Shown: in pieces, positions 44,465 to 53,631 of the stretch
Layout: each line of letters begins with the position of its first letter
Numbering within the stretch: position 1 is the first letter of the stretch
NCBI RefSeq assembly: GCF_000203935.1
Contig: NC_008577.1
Span: 4,340,001-4,404,000 of the forward strand
Source of the DNA: Shewanella sp. ANA-3
GTDB lineage: Bacteria > Pseudomonadota > Gammaproteobacteria > Enterobacterales > Shewanellaceae
Length of the DNA stretch: 64,000 bases
Direction of reading: 5' to 3'
Position numbers and translations under genes: made by a program
The notes under the pieces: model-generated
Told to the model about the DNA's origin: nothing
The model's input: the letters and a program-made list of their open reading frames with translations, nothing else
The model's database searches: none

Positions 44465-47400
44465 TTAATTGACTTCTCGCCAGTAGATGATTCTGTCATG
44501 GCCACGGTAACGACCAAAAAATGCACTCGCACGGGGATCGGATAAGCTGGTTGGGGAGACCCCATTCCAGTTCCAATACCATTCTAACCAGGTCGGTACA
44601 TCTAAAGGCGCGGTCACTTGGCCGCGATATAAATTGCCACTCGAGGTGAGCGCTCGCCACAGCAAATCAAATTGTCCCGCTTGAAAAGCCGATGAAGCGC
44701 CCGAGCGATTAATGCTCTGCCCTGTGGTCAAATCCGGGTCAAAGTTATAGCCTAAGGCTGCATTATCCACCTGCGACGCAAGGCCGTAGGTAGCAATCGT
44801 ACAGCTATCATCGCCATTTAATACCCAATTAGCCCCATTCGAATATTCGGCTCGGGTCGGCATCCTGAGGATTTCAGTCTCTGGACCATAGGTGTTGTCC
44901 ATCACCACCCGACCATGGCGTAGGATCTGCGTGGTGATTTTCTTGGCATTGCAATTAGTGCAATTACCCGTGGTTGCCGCATCCATATCAGGCGATGCCA
45001 CATAGCTAAAAAGTCCATTTGGACGAGGATCGTTATCCATCAACTGCACACCAATATCGAGCAGCTCGAAGGGACCGTCTTGATACAGATTCGTCGCCAC
45101 ATTCGGGGTTACTCGGCTCAAGTTAGCGCGGTAAGCGCCATCGACCGTCGCCACACCTTGAACCCAACTCGCCGCGTTGACGGGCAAGGCACTTAAGCGA
45201 CTCTGCAAGTCGATACCATTGTTATTGTTTTCGCCCACCAATTTCGCGGTCGCGAGGGAGAATGGTGGGAAATAGTTTTGCGTCACCGCGCCGCCGATAT
45301 TTAAGGCTGTGAGGCTCATCGACATCGGAAAGGGTTGATCCATATAGCTGAAACTGCCGCAGGCGGGTAAGACGGAAATATCGCCCACTAAGAATCTATC
45401 GGGTACAAAACGGCCAATATTGGCTGAATAGCCAATCGGAATATTTAAGCTGCTGGCCGCCCCGAGATAATTAGGGCTCGCCTGCGCCGCGATTTGAAAT
45501 ACCCCCACTTCGCTAATCGTCTGATTCGTGATGCTATTAAGGTTATTGGCTTGGATAGTATGACTATAGGATGCCACACCTAATGCGCCATCATGGCCGC
45601 CGCTAGCCATGTTTGGCGCCACGACCTTACTGGTTAGTGTCATGGCTTGGTCGCTAAAGTTAGGCGTAGATACGTTACCCGAACAAAAGTCCGTATCGCC
45701 GTCCTTTTCCCAGGCCATAGCTTGGACCGTCATACCGAAATTCTGCCCCGCTTTACGGTAGGCATTACAGCTCATATCCGCACTCGAGCAACTGGCGCTG
45801 GCGTCCACGGGTTTGACGCACAAACCCGCAGGCACACTGACAAATTGGTCCGAGCCTGTCATCACCAGTCCTTGCTCGTTGCCACTGCCGATATATTGGG
45901 CGTCAAGTTGTAATTTGCCTGCATCGGGGTAATTGACCGACACTTTTGCCTGCCCATTAACATCAAAGCCTAGGCTCAATACAGTAGGTGTGGCGCTAGC
46001 AGTACTGATTGCTGTGTTATTAACAGTGACAGCCTTAGGTGTGATTGGCGCACTTGGCTCCACATACTGACTCCAGAAATTCAATATCTTGGTCTGGTCC
46101 TGAAAGCTTGGAACACACTGCTTTGTCACATCGGATTTTTTCACCGCTTTGACTAGCACCTCAACGGGCTTATTAGCCAATTTATCAGGCACATCGAAGA
46201 CAAAACCACTGTCGGCGAAAGTAAGTGAACAGTTATTCTCACTCATGCCCCCATTCCCGATACGGCATAGGGTTTTACTTAAAGGTTTGGTTGTCGGGCT
46301 CGAACCCTTCACACCCAAGGTCACAACGCCAGGGGTGTTACGTCTTAGCTGCAACTGAGTGCTGCCATTGCTAAAGCTCACCTGCTTGCCGCCAATCCAT
46401 ATGCCTTCGGAGGCGGATTCGGGTAACAAGGTCGCCGCTAAAGGATCGGTAAAAAGCTGACTACAACTGGCGTTGGCGCAGGCTCGAATCGTCACAGTTT
46501 CGGGGTTACAGGTCAATCCCTGCCCCGTATGGTCAAACTCAAAATGATCGATTTGCGCGCCAATCGGATTCGACTTTAAGGCACAAATTTGAACATTATC
46601 AATTTCATGATTGTTATTCGAGCCACCGGTTGAGCCTGTAAGCGACAACAAGAAGTCAGTGGGTATCGCCGCTTGCCCTTGTTCATCGATGGCATCAAAG
46701 GCAGGGATTAAGGTGACAAATCCAGAACCCGTATTACGCTCAACCTTCACTATCGACTTACCGGATACCTGCGAGTCGATAGTGATTTTATAGCGGTGCG
46801 CAGGCGAGACATTATTGCCATCGACCGTGGGTGATAAACAGTTGCCACTGGTATTACTTTTGCCGTCATTACAGGTGCCCCGCAAATAATTATACCCTGA
46901 TGTGCCTGCCCCTGAGCCACGTACAACAACCGACTGACGACGTTGCCCTGAAAGATTAACCCTTCCACCTTCCCCGGAGAAGTTACCAAATTCATCGATC
47001 CCGATACCTAACCAACCGCCAGCAAAACCGCTAATACCGGGTTTATAGCCATAGCCTAAAGGCCCACCAAAGGCGCCGGGCTGTGGCGTGATGGCAGCAT
47101 CTGATAACACAAGCGCGATACCGTCAGCACCATTGCCACCATAGGCATAGTGATCGAATTGGATCTCGACTAAGTTATTCGCTGCGGGGAATAATCTTTG
47201 ATAGGTCGAGGCCGTGGATTGATTGGATTTTGCCTCGGTTAAGCGCATACGACCACTGACAATGGCAGGAGTAAAAGTACCGCTACTACGAGAGACTACC
47301 CAGTCGTTACTTAAGGCACTCAGGGAGAAGTTATCGTTAAAGCACTGTAAAACGGGCGCAGGATTACAATTTGGAACAACATCAATCTTTGCAGCATTAT

Positions 47401-48211
47401 CATCAAATTTAATACTACTGTTGCCACCTAAACTTATATTTCTTGCAGTAATAGCTCCTTCCAAATAAGAACTACCGTCTAGCACCGCATTCCCTTCTGC
47501 TACAACATAAGATTTAAGAGATGCCTCTCCATTGAGAGTGAAATTTGAATAGCTATAAATGAGAAATTTTTCAGCCTGGCCAATGGTGTTTAAGTTGTAA
47601 TGTCTATAGTTATTCTTAATAAAAAATGACACAGTACCAGTTGATGGAAAGACCAGAGTTACACCGTCATTAATAGATAAAGTTTCAATCCAATATTGCC
47701 CTGCAGCAAGCTCAATACGGCCTGAGGTAGCCTTAAGCGATTTCATCTTATACACGCCATTATTGCTAACAAACCGGATTGTCTTATCTGAACCTCCATC
47801 AAGAACAATATTATTGTATTCACCTTCAATTACATTAATTTGCTTATTATCCCACGTGGGGGGACCAATGTTGACTGTGCCTGAAGAAGTACACTGAGAA
47901 AAATCAATACGATTAGAAGGTAAACTGGCAATATAATCTCCATCTTGACACCAACGATATGAATTATTAGACGTAACACATAGTGTTGCTAAGCTATTCC
48001 CCTTTTGAATAAAATTATAAGTTGGCAAATAGCTATACCAGATAAGTGCATTATTGGGTGCATTATATAAATAAGAGCTATTAAAGGTAATTGAACCATT
48101 TCTATCGTAATTATTAACACCTTCAATAAAGGTTTTACTCCAATCAGCTTTTGCCAAAGGGGATGAGCATACGATGATTAAGAGTGAAAGGATTAATCGA
48201 AATTTAACCAT
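44465..48211 (-). CDS. mshQ: MSHA biogenesis protein MshQ (large lectin-like surface protein)
   Basis: About 1248-residue exported protein ending the MSHA locus. After signal peptide MVKFRLILSLLIIVCSSPLAKA come an AT-rich segment of about 270 codons with beta-helix-like repeats (INVIEGEYNNIVLDGG, FTLNGEASLKSYVVAEGNAVLDGSSYLEG), a concanavalin-like lectin domain (DHYAYGGNGADGIALVLSDA...WLGIGIDEFGNFSGEGG) and a long C-terminal DUF6701-type region with many cysteine pairs. MshQ is thought to sit at or near the pilus tip. Start at 48211 fits the signal peptide; a GTG at 48250 overlapping mshP is the alternative. The exact role is not settled. Confidence 0.85.
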   Translation of the reverse strand: MVKFRLILSLLIIVCSSPLAKADWSKTFIEGVNNYDRNGSITFNSSYLYNAPNNALIWYSYLPTYNFIQKGNSLATLCVTSNNSYRWCQDGDYIASLPSNRIDFSQCTSSGTVNIGPPTWDNKQINVIEGEYNNIVLDGGSDKTIRFVSNNGVYKMKSLKATSGRIELAAGQYWIETLSINDGVTLVFPSTGTVSFFIKNNYRHYNLNTIGQAEKFLIYSYSNFTLNGEASLKSYVVAEGNAVLDGSSYLEGAITARNISLGGNSSIKFDDNAAKIDVVPNCNPAPVLQCFNDNFSLSALSNDWVVSRSSGTFTPAIVSGRMRLTEAKSNQSTASTYQRLFPAANNLVEIQFDHYAYGGNGADGIALVLSDAAITPQPGAFGGPLGYGYKPGISGFAGGWLGIGIDEFGNFSGEGGRVNLSGQRRQSVVVRGSGAGTSGYNYLRGTCNDGKSNTSGNCLSPTVDGNNVSPAHRYKITIDSQVSGKSIVKVERNTGSGFVTLIPAFDAIDEQGQAAIPTDFLLSLTGSTGGSNNNHEIDNVQICALKSNPIGAQIDHFEFDHTGQGLTCNPETVTIRACANASCSQLFTDPLAATLLPESASEGIWIGGKQVSFSNGSTQLQLRRNTPGVVTLGVKGSSPTTKPLSKTLCRIGNGGMSENNCSLTFADSGFVFDVPDKLANKPVEVLVKAVKKSDVTKQCVPSFQDQTKILNFWSQYVEPSAPITPKAVTVNNTAISTASATPTVLSLGFDVNGQAKVSVNYPDAGKLQLDAQYIGSGNEQGLVMTGSDQFVSVPAGLCVKPVDASASCSSADMSCNAYRKAGQNFGMTVQAMAWEKDGDTDFCSGNVSTPNFSDQAMTLTSKVVAPNMASGGHDGALGVASYSHTIQANNLNSITNQTISEVGVFQIAAQASPNYLGAASSLNIPIGYSANIGRFVPDRFLVGDISVLPACGSFSYMDQPFPMSMSLTALNIGGAVTQNYFPPFSLATAKLVGENNNNGIDLQSRLSALPVNAASWVQGVATVDGAYRANLSRVTPNVATNLYQDGPFELLDIGVQLMDNDPRPNGLFSYVASPDMDAATTGNCTNCNAKKITTQILRHGRVVMDNTYGPETEILRMPTRAEYSNGANWVLNGDDSCTIATYGLASQVDNAALGYNFDPDLTTGQSINRSGASSAFQAGQFDLLWRALTSSGNLYRGQVTAPLDVPTWLEWYWNWNGVSPTSLSDPRASAFFGRYRGHDRIIYWREVN

Positions 48212-48239
48212 TACGTAGCTCAACACCACTTTTGATAGC

Positions 48240-48698
48240 TTAGTTCCCACGGGCTTCTACCTCGACTTGACGGCTCACACGAGTATCACCACTCTCACAT
48301 ACCGCTTGGCTCTTAATGTGGTACTGGAAGACAGCCCCCACAAAATACCGCGTACATTGCAAAGTCACGCTACAGGCATGAAACCCCACCACATTGGGCG
48401 GCGTCCAAGAGCTTGCAACACTAGTACATGTCGCCGTCGCATTGGCGGGGGCATTTAATGGAAATAATTGCGCCAGTGCCGCATCAGCACCGCTGTTCGC
48501 CGCCGCTAAGGCGCGAGTTCCCCACACTTCTTGAGTTAATCCGGTATCGGCATCTTCCACTATATTGATTAAGGCGGCGGCCAATAAAAACATCACGGTA
48601 ATGACAAAAATACCTATGATTAAGGCGCTGCCACCTTCGCGGTGAGCCGAACACTGACGATATGCTGAGCGCGATAGGCTAAATAAGTTAGGGGACAT
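48240..48698 (-). CDS. mshP: MSHA minor pilin-like protein MshP
   Basis: 152 residues with one N-terminal hydrophobic helix (GGSALIIGIFVITVMFLLAAALINIVEDAD) after a short polar leader, as in PilX-type proteins; the usual glutamate at position 5 of the mature pilin is absent. Two cysteine pairs follow. It overlaps mshO by 11 bases and is followed by mshQ, the conserved MSHA order. Confidence 0.85.
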   Translation of the reverse strand: MSPNLFSLSRSAYRQCSAHREGGSALIIGIFVITVMFLLAAALINIVEDADTGLTQEVWGTRALAAANSGADAALAQLFPLNAPANATATCTSVASSWTPPNVVGFHACSVTLQCTRYFVGAVFQYHIKSQAVCESGDTRVSRQVEVEARGN

Positions 48699-49551
48699 TA
48701 ATCACCTGCACTTGATGTCGATATTGAAATGTCTCGCCGTTGACATTAAATCGCGGTTGTAAATGCACCATAGCATTATTGACTAAACTCGATGGCGTTA
48801 ATATCAGCGGTAAATCGGCACTGTCGTTCAATGCATTGGCCACATTCTGCGCCATTAACACCCCAGCGCTCATGCTGCTAGGCGTGGGTTGGCTAACATT
48901 CAGCCCATAACCAGTATAACGCTTTAGGATTAACTCATTGCTGGATGACGATTTTTCAAAACAGTAACTCACAGGGCTCGAACCAAAATAGATCCGCTGC
49001 CGCGGTGATGCTTCGGCAAAGCGTGTTGATGCCATAAAGGTAAGAGTGACTTGATTAGCCGGATTAGGCGGCTCACCTAGGGGGGTAAAGGTCTTAATCT
49101 GTGCCCGTTTTTGTCTGGCGCTGTTATAGACATCGTTATCAGTCAAAGGATAAATCCAAATATATTGGTTGTCCTTAATGTTATCGGTCGCATTGAGAAT
49201 TACTGTTCCCGTTAGGGCTGCGGCACTCGGCACAATCGGCATAGCTAAATAGGTGGTACTCGCCTCAATAGGGACAAATTCAACGCACTGATAGGTCAAG
49301 CCATTACCATTGAGCCGCACACTGTTAGGCACGGCGCTGCGCAGCTCACGGGTCATACGCTCGATGGCGAAACGACTCTGGCTTAGCACTTGATCAACCG
49401 AGCTTGACTCCACAAAAATCCGCGTGCCGAAAAAAATAAAGCTACTTACACCCACCACCAGAATGCCTAAGATAAGGATCACAGTGACCATTTCGACCAA
49501 GGTAAATCCCCGTGAGGAGCGCGCTATGCGCTTTGCGGATAAAGCGCCCAT
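48688..49551 (-). CDS. mshO: MSHA minor pilin MshO
   Basis: 287-residue type IV minor pilin (PilW-like). Leader MGALSAKRIARSSRG is followed by FTLVEMVTVILILGILVVGV, a class III prepilin site with the conserved glutamate. It shares one base with mshD and overlaps mshP. Confidence 0.88.
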   Translation of the reverse strand: MGALSAKRIARSSRGFTLVEMVTVILILGILVVGVSSFIFFGTRIFVESSSVDQVLSQSRFAIERMTRELRSAVPNSVRLNGNGLTYQCVEFVPIEASTTYLAMPIVPSAAALTGTVILNATDNIKDNQYIWIYPLTDNDVYNSARQKRAQIKTFTPLGEPPNPANQVTLTFMASTRFAEASPRQRIYFGSSPVSYCFEKSSSSNELILKRYTGYGLNVSQPTPSSMSAGVLMAQNVANALNDSADLPLILTPSSLVNNAMVHLQPRFNVNGETFQYRHQVQVINVP

Positions 49552-50126
49552 TAGTAATTGCTCCTCACCAGATTGTAAGTGATCACTTCGTTATCTGGGG
49601 TAGTCACATTAATGGTCACTAACTTGGTATTGGGTGCAGAACCATAGGCCACAGAGACACTTAATTGATAGTTAGGGTACGCCTCTACATAAGTTTGGCT
49701 GGAATTGAGCATAGTGGCGTTTTGAGTTAAGCCGTGATAATCATCCACATCGTTAAAATCGTTACGCCCTTCGCCCTCATCCGGCCATTTCCACTCCGAT
49801 GGCCCTAAATTGGTCACACGTGAGCAAGGTGCCCCTAATGGACTCCCGCAAGCAGGCACACCGCCATTGGCATTGGTATTTTGATCATAACGCTTGCCCC
49901 AAATCTCATTCATCACCGAGTGGGCAAGTTCGGCACTCTTGACTCGATGCAAGGTCTTGGCAGCGCGATCCGCCTGCGGAAATAACATGCTACTGAGCAT
50001 CACAATAGCGATGGCAATGACTAACATGCCAACCACTAATTCGATTAAGGTAAACCCCTGTTGTTTAGCTTTTGAGGATGCTTTTACTGATGTGCTTATC
50101 GAAAACAGCCGAGGATTAATTCGCAT
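49551..50126 (-). CDS. mshD: MSHA minor pilin MshD
   Basis: 191-residue prepilin: leader MRINPRLFSISTSVKASSKAKQQG then FTLIELVVGMLVIAIAIVML. ATG at 50126 is chosen since it overlaps the mshC stop (ATGCGAATTAA) with GAGGG upstream; an in-frame extension to 50174 lies inside mshC and gives no prepilin-type leader. Confidence 0.88.
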   Translation of the reverse strand: MRINPRLFSISTSVKASSKAKQQGFTLIELVVGMLVIAIAIVMLSSMLFPQADRAAKTLHRVKSAELAHSVMNEIWGKRYDQNTNANGGVPACGSPLGAPCSRVTNLGPSEWKWPDEGEGRNDFNDVDDYHGLTQNATMLNSSQTYVEAYPNYQLSVSVAYGSAPNTKLVTINVTTPDNEVITYNLVRSNY

Positions 50127-50604
50127 AAATATAGCCCTCGCTGGAGATATTAATCGCCACAGTATCATTGGCAATCACATTGATACATGGCCCATTACAC
50201 GCAAGCGATGCTCGACCATTGATATCAAAATCAAGATAAAAGCTCTTGGCATTGTTACTGATAAGCACTAGCTGCGCGCCACCTTGAAAAGCTTGGCTGG
50301 ATAAAGGGTTAGGAGACAATGGCGAGCCCGTACAACCAGTGGTATTTCGACTGGCAAACTGACTCACTTGATAACCCGTCGCCGACACGACAACCCGGTA
50401 GCATCTATCGGTATTATTCAAGGCTTTTTGCTGAACCTGGCGCAGCTCGGCCATAAATTCATTGCGCAGGCTAAAGGCGCTGTAGGATGACTGGTTAAAT
50501 AAGCGCGGCAATACCGTCACCGATAGAATCCCAATCAGGATAATAGTGGTCACGAGTTCGACTAAGGTAAACCCAAACTGTCTGCCGCTGGAAAATCTAC
50601 GCAT
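50116..50604 (-). CDS. mshC: MSHA minor pilin MshC
   Basis: 162-residue prepilin: MRRFSSGRQFG then FTLVELVTTIILIGILSVTVLPRL. Two pairs of cysteines (DRCYR/TGCTG, LACNGPCIN). It is the first gene after the second major-pilin locus and its start lies 20 bases from the end of seven tandem 7-bp repeats, with a strong terminator further upstream, so it probably uses its own promoter plus readthrough. Confidence 0.88.
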   Translation of the reverse strand: MRRFSSGRQFGFTLVELVTTIILIGILSVTVLPRLFNQSSYSAFSLRNEFMAELRQVQQKALNNTDRCYRVVVSATGYQVSQFASRNTTGCTGSPLSPNPLSSQAFQGGAQLVLISNNAKSFYLDFDINGRASLACNGPCINVIANDTVAINISSEGYIYAN

Positions 50605-50623
50605 TGTCCGCTTTGCCGTGATG

Positions 50624-50672
50624 CTAGGTTCTAGGTTCTAGGTTCTAGGTTCTAGGTTCTAGGTTCTAGGTT
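50624..50672. repeat. Seven perfect tandem copies of CTAGGTT before mshC
   Basis: CTAGGTT is repeated seven times without a mismatch (49 bases), ending 20 bases upstream of the mshC start codon on the reverse strand. A perfect short tandem array like this is prone to slipped-strand length change. It lies between the terminator of the upstream pilin genes and mshC. Confidence 0.97.
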
Positions 50673-50777
50673 CAGTTTCTGCCAACTTGATTCGTAAGGC
50701 AAATATTTCGCCTAAATAAAAGAAATAATTAGCAAATTCATTTTATTACAGCCAACACTCCGATTGATTGCTGACCT

Positions 50778-50805
50778 AAAAAAAAGGCCTGCTAGGCAGG
50801 CCTTT
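50778..50805 (-). terminator. Terminator after the tandem major-pilin genes
   Basis: AAAGGCCTGC (50783-50792) and GCAGGCCTTT (50796-50805) form a perfect hairpin; on the reverse strand it is followed by eight U positions (50785-50778). It should end most transcription of mshA and the second pilin before mshC. Confidence 0.88.
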
Positions 50806-51082
50806 TAATGGAAAATTTTCTAACAGCCAGATACAACAGTATTAACAGTGATAGGACCGTATGCATTTAGACCATTCACATATTGAACATAACAAGTTCC
50901 AGGATTGTTGGCAGCTTTAGGGCTAACTTGTCCCTGAGGATAGAAATAAATGCTGTCAGTAGCTAACACATATAACCACTCAGTTGTTGTACCACTATCA
51001 GCAGCATTAATATCTAATGCGTTCTCAAGAGAGTCTGTCCATACTGGCGTTGCATGGCCGTAGTTAATCAAAACTGTTTTAC

Positions 51083-51092
51083 CGGTTTCAAC
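51083..51092. repeat. Target-site duplication, left copy
   Basis: CGGTTTCAAC directly outside the left end of the element; identical to the right copy at 52810-52819. Confidence 0.88.
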
Positions 51093-52809
51093 CGACTTTC
51101 CGCACCTGATTTAGGAATAAATTTGCCGATACCGTTCGCCTAACACGTCGAGAATGATCTGCTGGTCCACTGTGAGTCCTGTGACTTGAGGTGGCGCCTC
51201 TCCCAACTGGTACTCGTGCACCCCGCCAAAGCGTAAAAAAATCCACCGCGCAGTCGGTTTTTGCGTGGGTTTCTTTTTCATGTCCGCCACACTCCGGTTC
51301 TGCTCTACTAAGCCCTGCCGGATCCGGTGCTCCAGCGCCGCATAAATCATCAGGCTACAGGTCATCACCATCAGCAACGCTTCGATACGTTCCGGTTTTT
51401 TAAGATATAACGAGGAGGTTAAAAATTCGGGACTTTTCAGAAACCTAAAACCACGCTCGACATTCTGCTGGGCTTTATAGGTAGCCAACAGCTCAGCCAT
51501 GGTGAGCGTTTCACTGTGATCATTGGTCGCGAGGATGAACACCCCTGTCTGGTTGCGCGCCTCAGCCACCCGCGCCAAGCTACTTGCGGCTAACCCCTTG
51601 ATGTGAAATTGGTAGTTCACCGGCATTTCACCCTTTTGGGGCCTTCCGCGCCCTGCATAGATAGGTTCACTCACGACTTCTGCTTCTAGTTGCAGCAGAT
51701 TTAAGCTGACAGCAAAACGGGCTAATTCAGCCTGCGCATCGGTCTCGCAGGCAAAACGCTGGGCACATAATTTGTTGAAGGCTTTCAGTTCACGCGTGCT
51801 GTCTTTCAGTAGGTTTTTGGCTAATGTTTGCTGCTCACGGTGGCTGGCCTGTTCGCTGCGCACCAGCAACCAACGCTGCGCGACGTCGGCATAATTGGCG
51901 CTTTGCCAACAGCCATGATAGCCATTGCCCAGCGCAACCAGCGACTGGGTGCCAATGGTTGCCACGGCTCGCTTGGCTTCATTGAGGGTGACAGGCACAC
52001 GAGTCACGAACAACTGTTGCTGTTGTGCCAGTAGTTGCAAGGTGTCGGCGCAATACAGCGCCGCATCGCCGACCAGATAACGACTCTCCTGCGCGGCCTT
52101 GAGACTGCTCAAGTGGCGCCGTACCGTCTGGGCAAAGGCCTTGGTATCATTAATATTACCACTCAAGGCTTGCATGTAGATGGGCAGGCCGGCCTGATTT
52201 TCACAGATAAGCTCCAGGATAACCTGGTTTAGCTCTGGCCGATGGTCGCGGCTATAGCCCCGTACCAATTGCAACTTACCGAGCTGCTCGCCATCGGCTT
52301 GGTCATAGGCGCCATCGACGTGGAAGCTGGTGATATCGAGGTGTACTGCAGTACTTTTGAGCCCCAATCGTTCAACGACCTGCTCCGCCATCACCTGATA
52401 AAGCGTGCTGACATCGGCCTCAAAGAGGGCATCAAGGCAGCGGCCGAGCACATCATCATTGAGGTCATCGGCACAGATCCCCGGGCCAATCAGGCGTTCT
52501 ACAGGCTTGTTGGCAAAGAATTGCGGGAACATGTGCAAGGTCGAACTATGAAAGCCAAGACCGTTCAGTATCATCGCCACCAACGCTTCACCATGTGAGA
52601 CTTTGTAGGGCGGCGTTTTGGGTAGCACCGCATCAATCATGCGAGCAATGCCGAGTTCTTGGCAAAGTGCAGCGACCAAACCAAGGTGGTCGAGGTTACG
52701 GATAGAGATAGCGGGAGCGGCCATGATGAATTACCTGCAAAAGAGAGTAATAGATCAGAATGACCGATCGCCGTCAAGTTTTTTAAATCGAAAATTAGGT
52801 GCGGAATGA
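51093..52809 (-). mobile_element. IS1634-family insertion sequence
   Basis: About 1.72 kb. The ends carry an imperfect inverted repeat sharing TTCCGCACCT (left near 51098-51107, right as its complement near 52797-52806). A 10-bp direct repeat flanks it. It holds one transposase gene on the same strand as the pilin genes and no passenger. The exact outer boundary can shift by one or two bases because the left end has two extra bases relative to the right. Confidence 0.9.
51111..52724 (-). CDS. IS1634-family DDE transposase
   Basis: 537-residue transposase. The N-terminus (SIRNLDHLGLVAALCQELGIARMIDAVLP) is the DUF4277 domain that marks IS1634-family enzymes. Catalytic candidates are D130 (AVHLDITSFH), D220 (YLVGDAALYC) and E423 (NVERGFRFLK), the last in the YxxxxxVERGFRFLK-type signature. 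The frame is intact, with an AGGTAAT ribosome site before the ATG, so the element may still be active. Confidence 0.92.
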   Translation of the reverse strand: MAAPAISIRNLDHLGLVAALCQELGIARMIDAVLPKTPPYKVSHGEALVAMILNGLGFHSSTLHMFPQFFANKPVERLIGPGICADDLNDDVLGRCLDALFEADVSTLYQVMAEQVVERLGLKSTAVHLDITSFHVDGAYDQADGEQLGKLQLVRGYSRDHRPELNQVILELICENQAGLPIYMQALSGNINDTKAFAQTVRRHLSSLKAAQESRYLVGDAALYCADTLQLLAQQQQLFVTRVPVTLNEAKRAVATIGTQSLVALGNGYHGCWQSANYADVAQRWLLVRSEQASHREQQTLAKNLLKDSTRELKAFNKLCAQRFACETDAQAELARFAVSLNLLQLEAEVVSEPIYAGRGRPQKGEMPVNYQFHIKGLAASSLARVAEARNQTGVFILATNDHSETLTMAELLATYKAQQNVERGFRFLKSPEFLTSSLYLKKPERIEALLMVMTCSLMIYAALEHRIRQGLVEQNRSVADMKKKPTQKPTARWIFLRFGGVHEYQLGEAPPQVTGLTVDQQIILDVLGERYRQIYS

Positions 52810-52819
52810 CGGTTTCAAC
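52810..52819. repeat. Target-site duplication, right copy
   Basis: CGGTTTCAAC just outside the right end of the IS, matching 51083-51092. Confidence 0.88.
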
Positions 52820-53069
52820 AGTTATTGTCGGAGGTGTTGTAGCCGTAGAAGCCACTGTATTATTGCCCGCAATTAACGATTTTGAGTTAATTAAAGTATC
52901 TGCACCTTTAATCGCCGACTCTAATCCTTTCACTGTTGAAGCACGAGCATCCGATTGTAGATTGATAAATTTAGGCGCTGCAGTAACAGCTAAAATACCT
53001 AAAATAATAATTACGACCACTAATTCGATTAAGGTAAAACCACTTTGTTTTTTCATTTAAAACCCTTAC

Positions 53070-53579
53070 TTAACAACCAGATGACTCAACATGATATTTA
53101 GGAGGATTACTAGAATCTGCCTGTTTGTATTCAACCCAACATTTTGCCGTATCTGAAGGTGTCAACTTTTTAGGATGAATAATTACAGGCGATGTAAGTG
53201 TCGTTGTGACCGCCGGCGCATCATCAATAGTCCACTCGTTAGTAGTATCTAAATCAAGGACTAACACCATATCAGCTGCTGCTTGCTTCAGATACCCATA
53301 AACACCGTTAACTTTAACATCGTCAGTCGCATCAGAATTACCCTTATCATCGATGATAATGCTAGATGTTGCCTTACTCTCTACCCCCTGAATCGCCGCC
53401 TTAGAATAAACAAGCGAATTAGCGCCTTGCAAAGACGCTTTGACACCATTCAAAGTAGATGCGTATGCATCAGATTGAAGATTAATAAACTTAGGCGCCG
53501 CTGTGACTGCAAGAATACCTAAAATAATAATAACTACGACTAACTCAATTAAGGTAAAACCTTGTTGTCTTTTCATCAT
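53070..53579 (-). CDS. mshA: MSHA major pilin MshA
   Basis: 169-residue type IVa-like prepilin: leader MMKRQQG then FTLIELVVVIIILGILAVTAAPKF with glutamate 5. The C-terminal disulfide pair is KCWVEYK...SSGC. It builds the MSHA pilus fibre for surface attachment. Its first ~50 residues nearly match the disrupted pilin downstream, while the rest diverges, the usual pattern of duplicated pilins. Preceded by mshB; either of two adjacent ATGs could start it. Confidence 0.9.
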   Translation of the reverse strand: MMKRQQGFTLIELVVVIIILGILAVTAAPKFINLQSDAYASTLNGVKASLQGANSLVYSKAAIQGVESKATSSIIIDDKGNSDATDDVKVNGVYGYLKQAAADMVLVLDLDTTNEWTIDDAPAVTTTLTSPVIIHPKKLTPSDTAKCWVEYKQADSSNPPKYHVESSGC

Positions 53580-53631
53580 TAACTACCTATGTAATAACAA
53601 TTCTAAATACTGGAACTTCACGCCAATGCAA

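Larger units (their letters stand above)
50820..53056 (-). pseudogene. Second MshA-type major pilin gene, split by an IS1634-family element
   Basis: The 5' part (53056-52820 plus target copy) encodes MKKQSG then FTLIELVVVIIILGILAVTAAP, a class III prepilin close to MshA. The 3' part (51082-50820) encodes the pilin C-terminus with NYGHATPVWTDSLENALDI and a disulfide pair TCYVQY...SGC. Joining them across one 10-bp target copy keeps the frame (codons GTT GAA ACC G) and gives 169 codons, the same as intact mshA. The gene starts 13 bases after the mshA stop and was presumably co-transcribed. As it stands only a truncated pilin with IS-encoded tail could be made. Confidence 0.93.
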
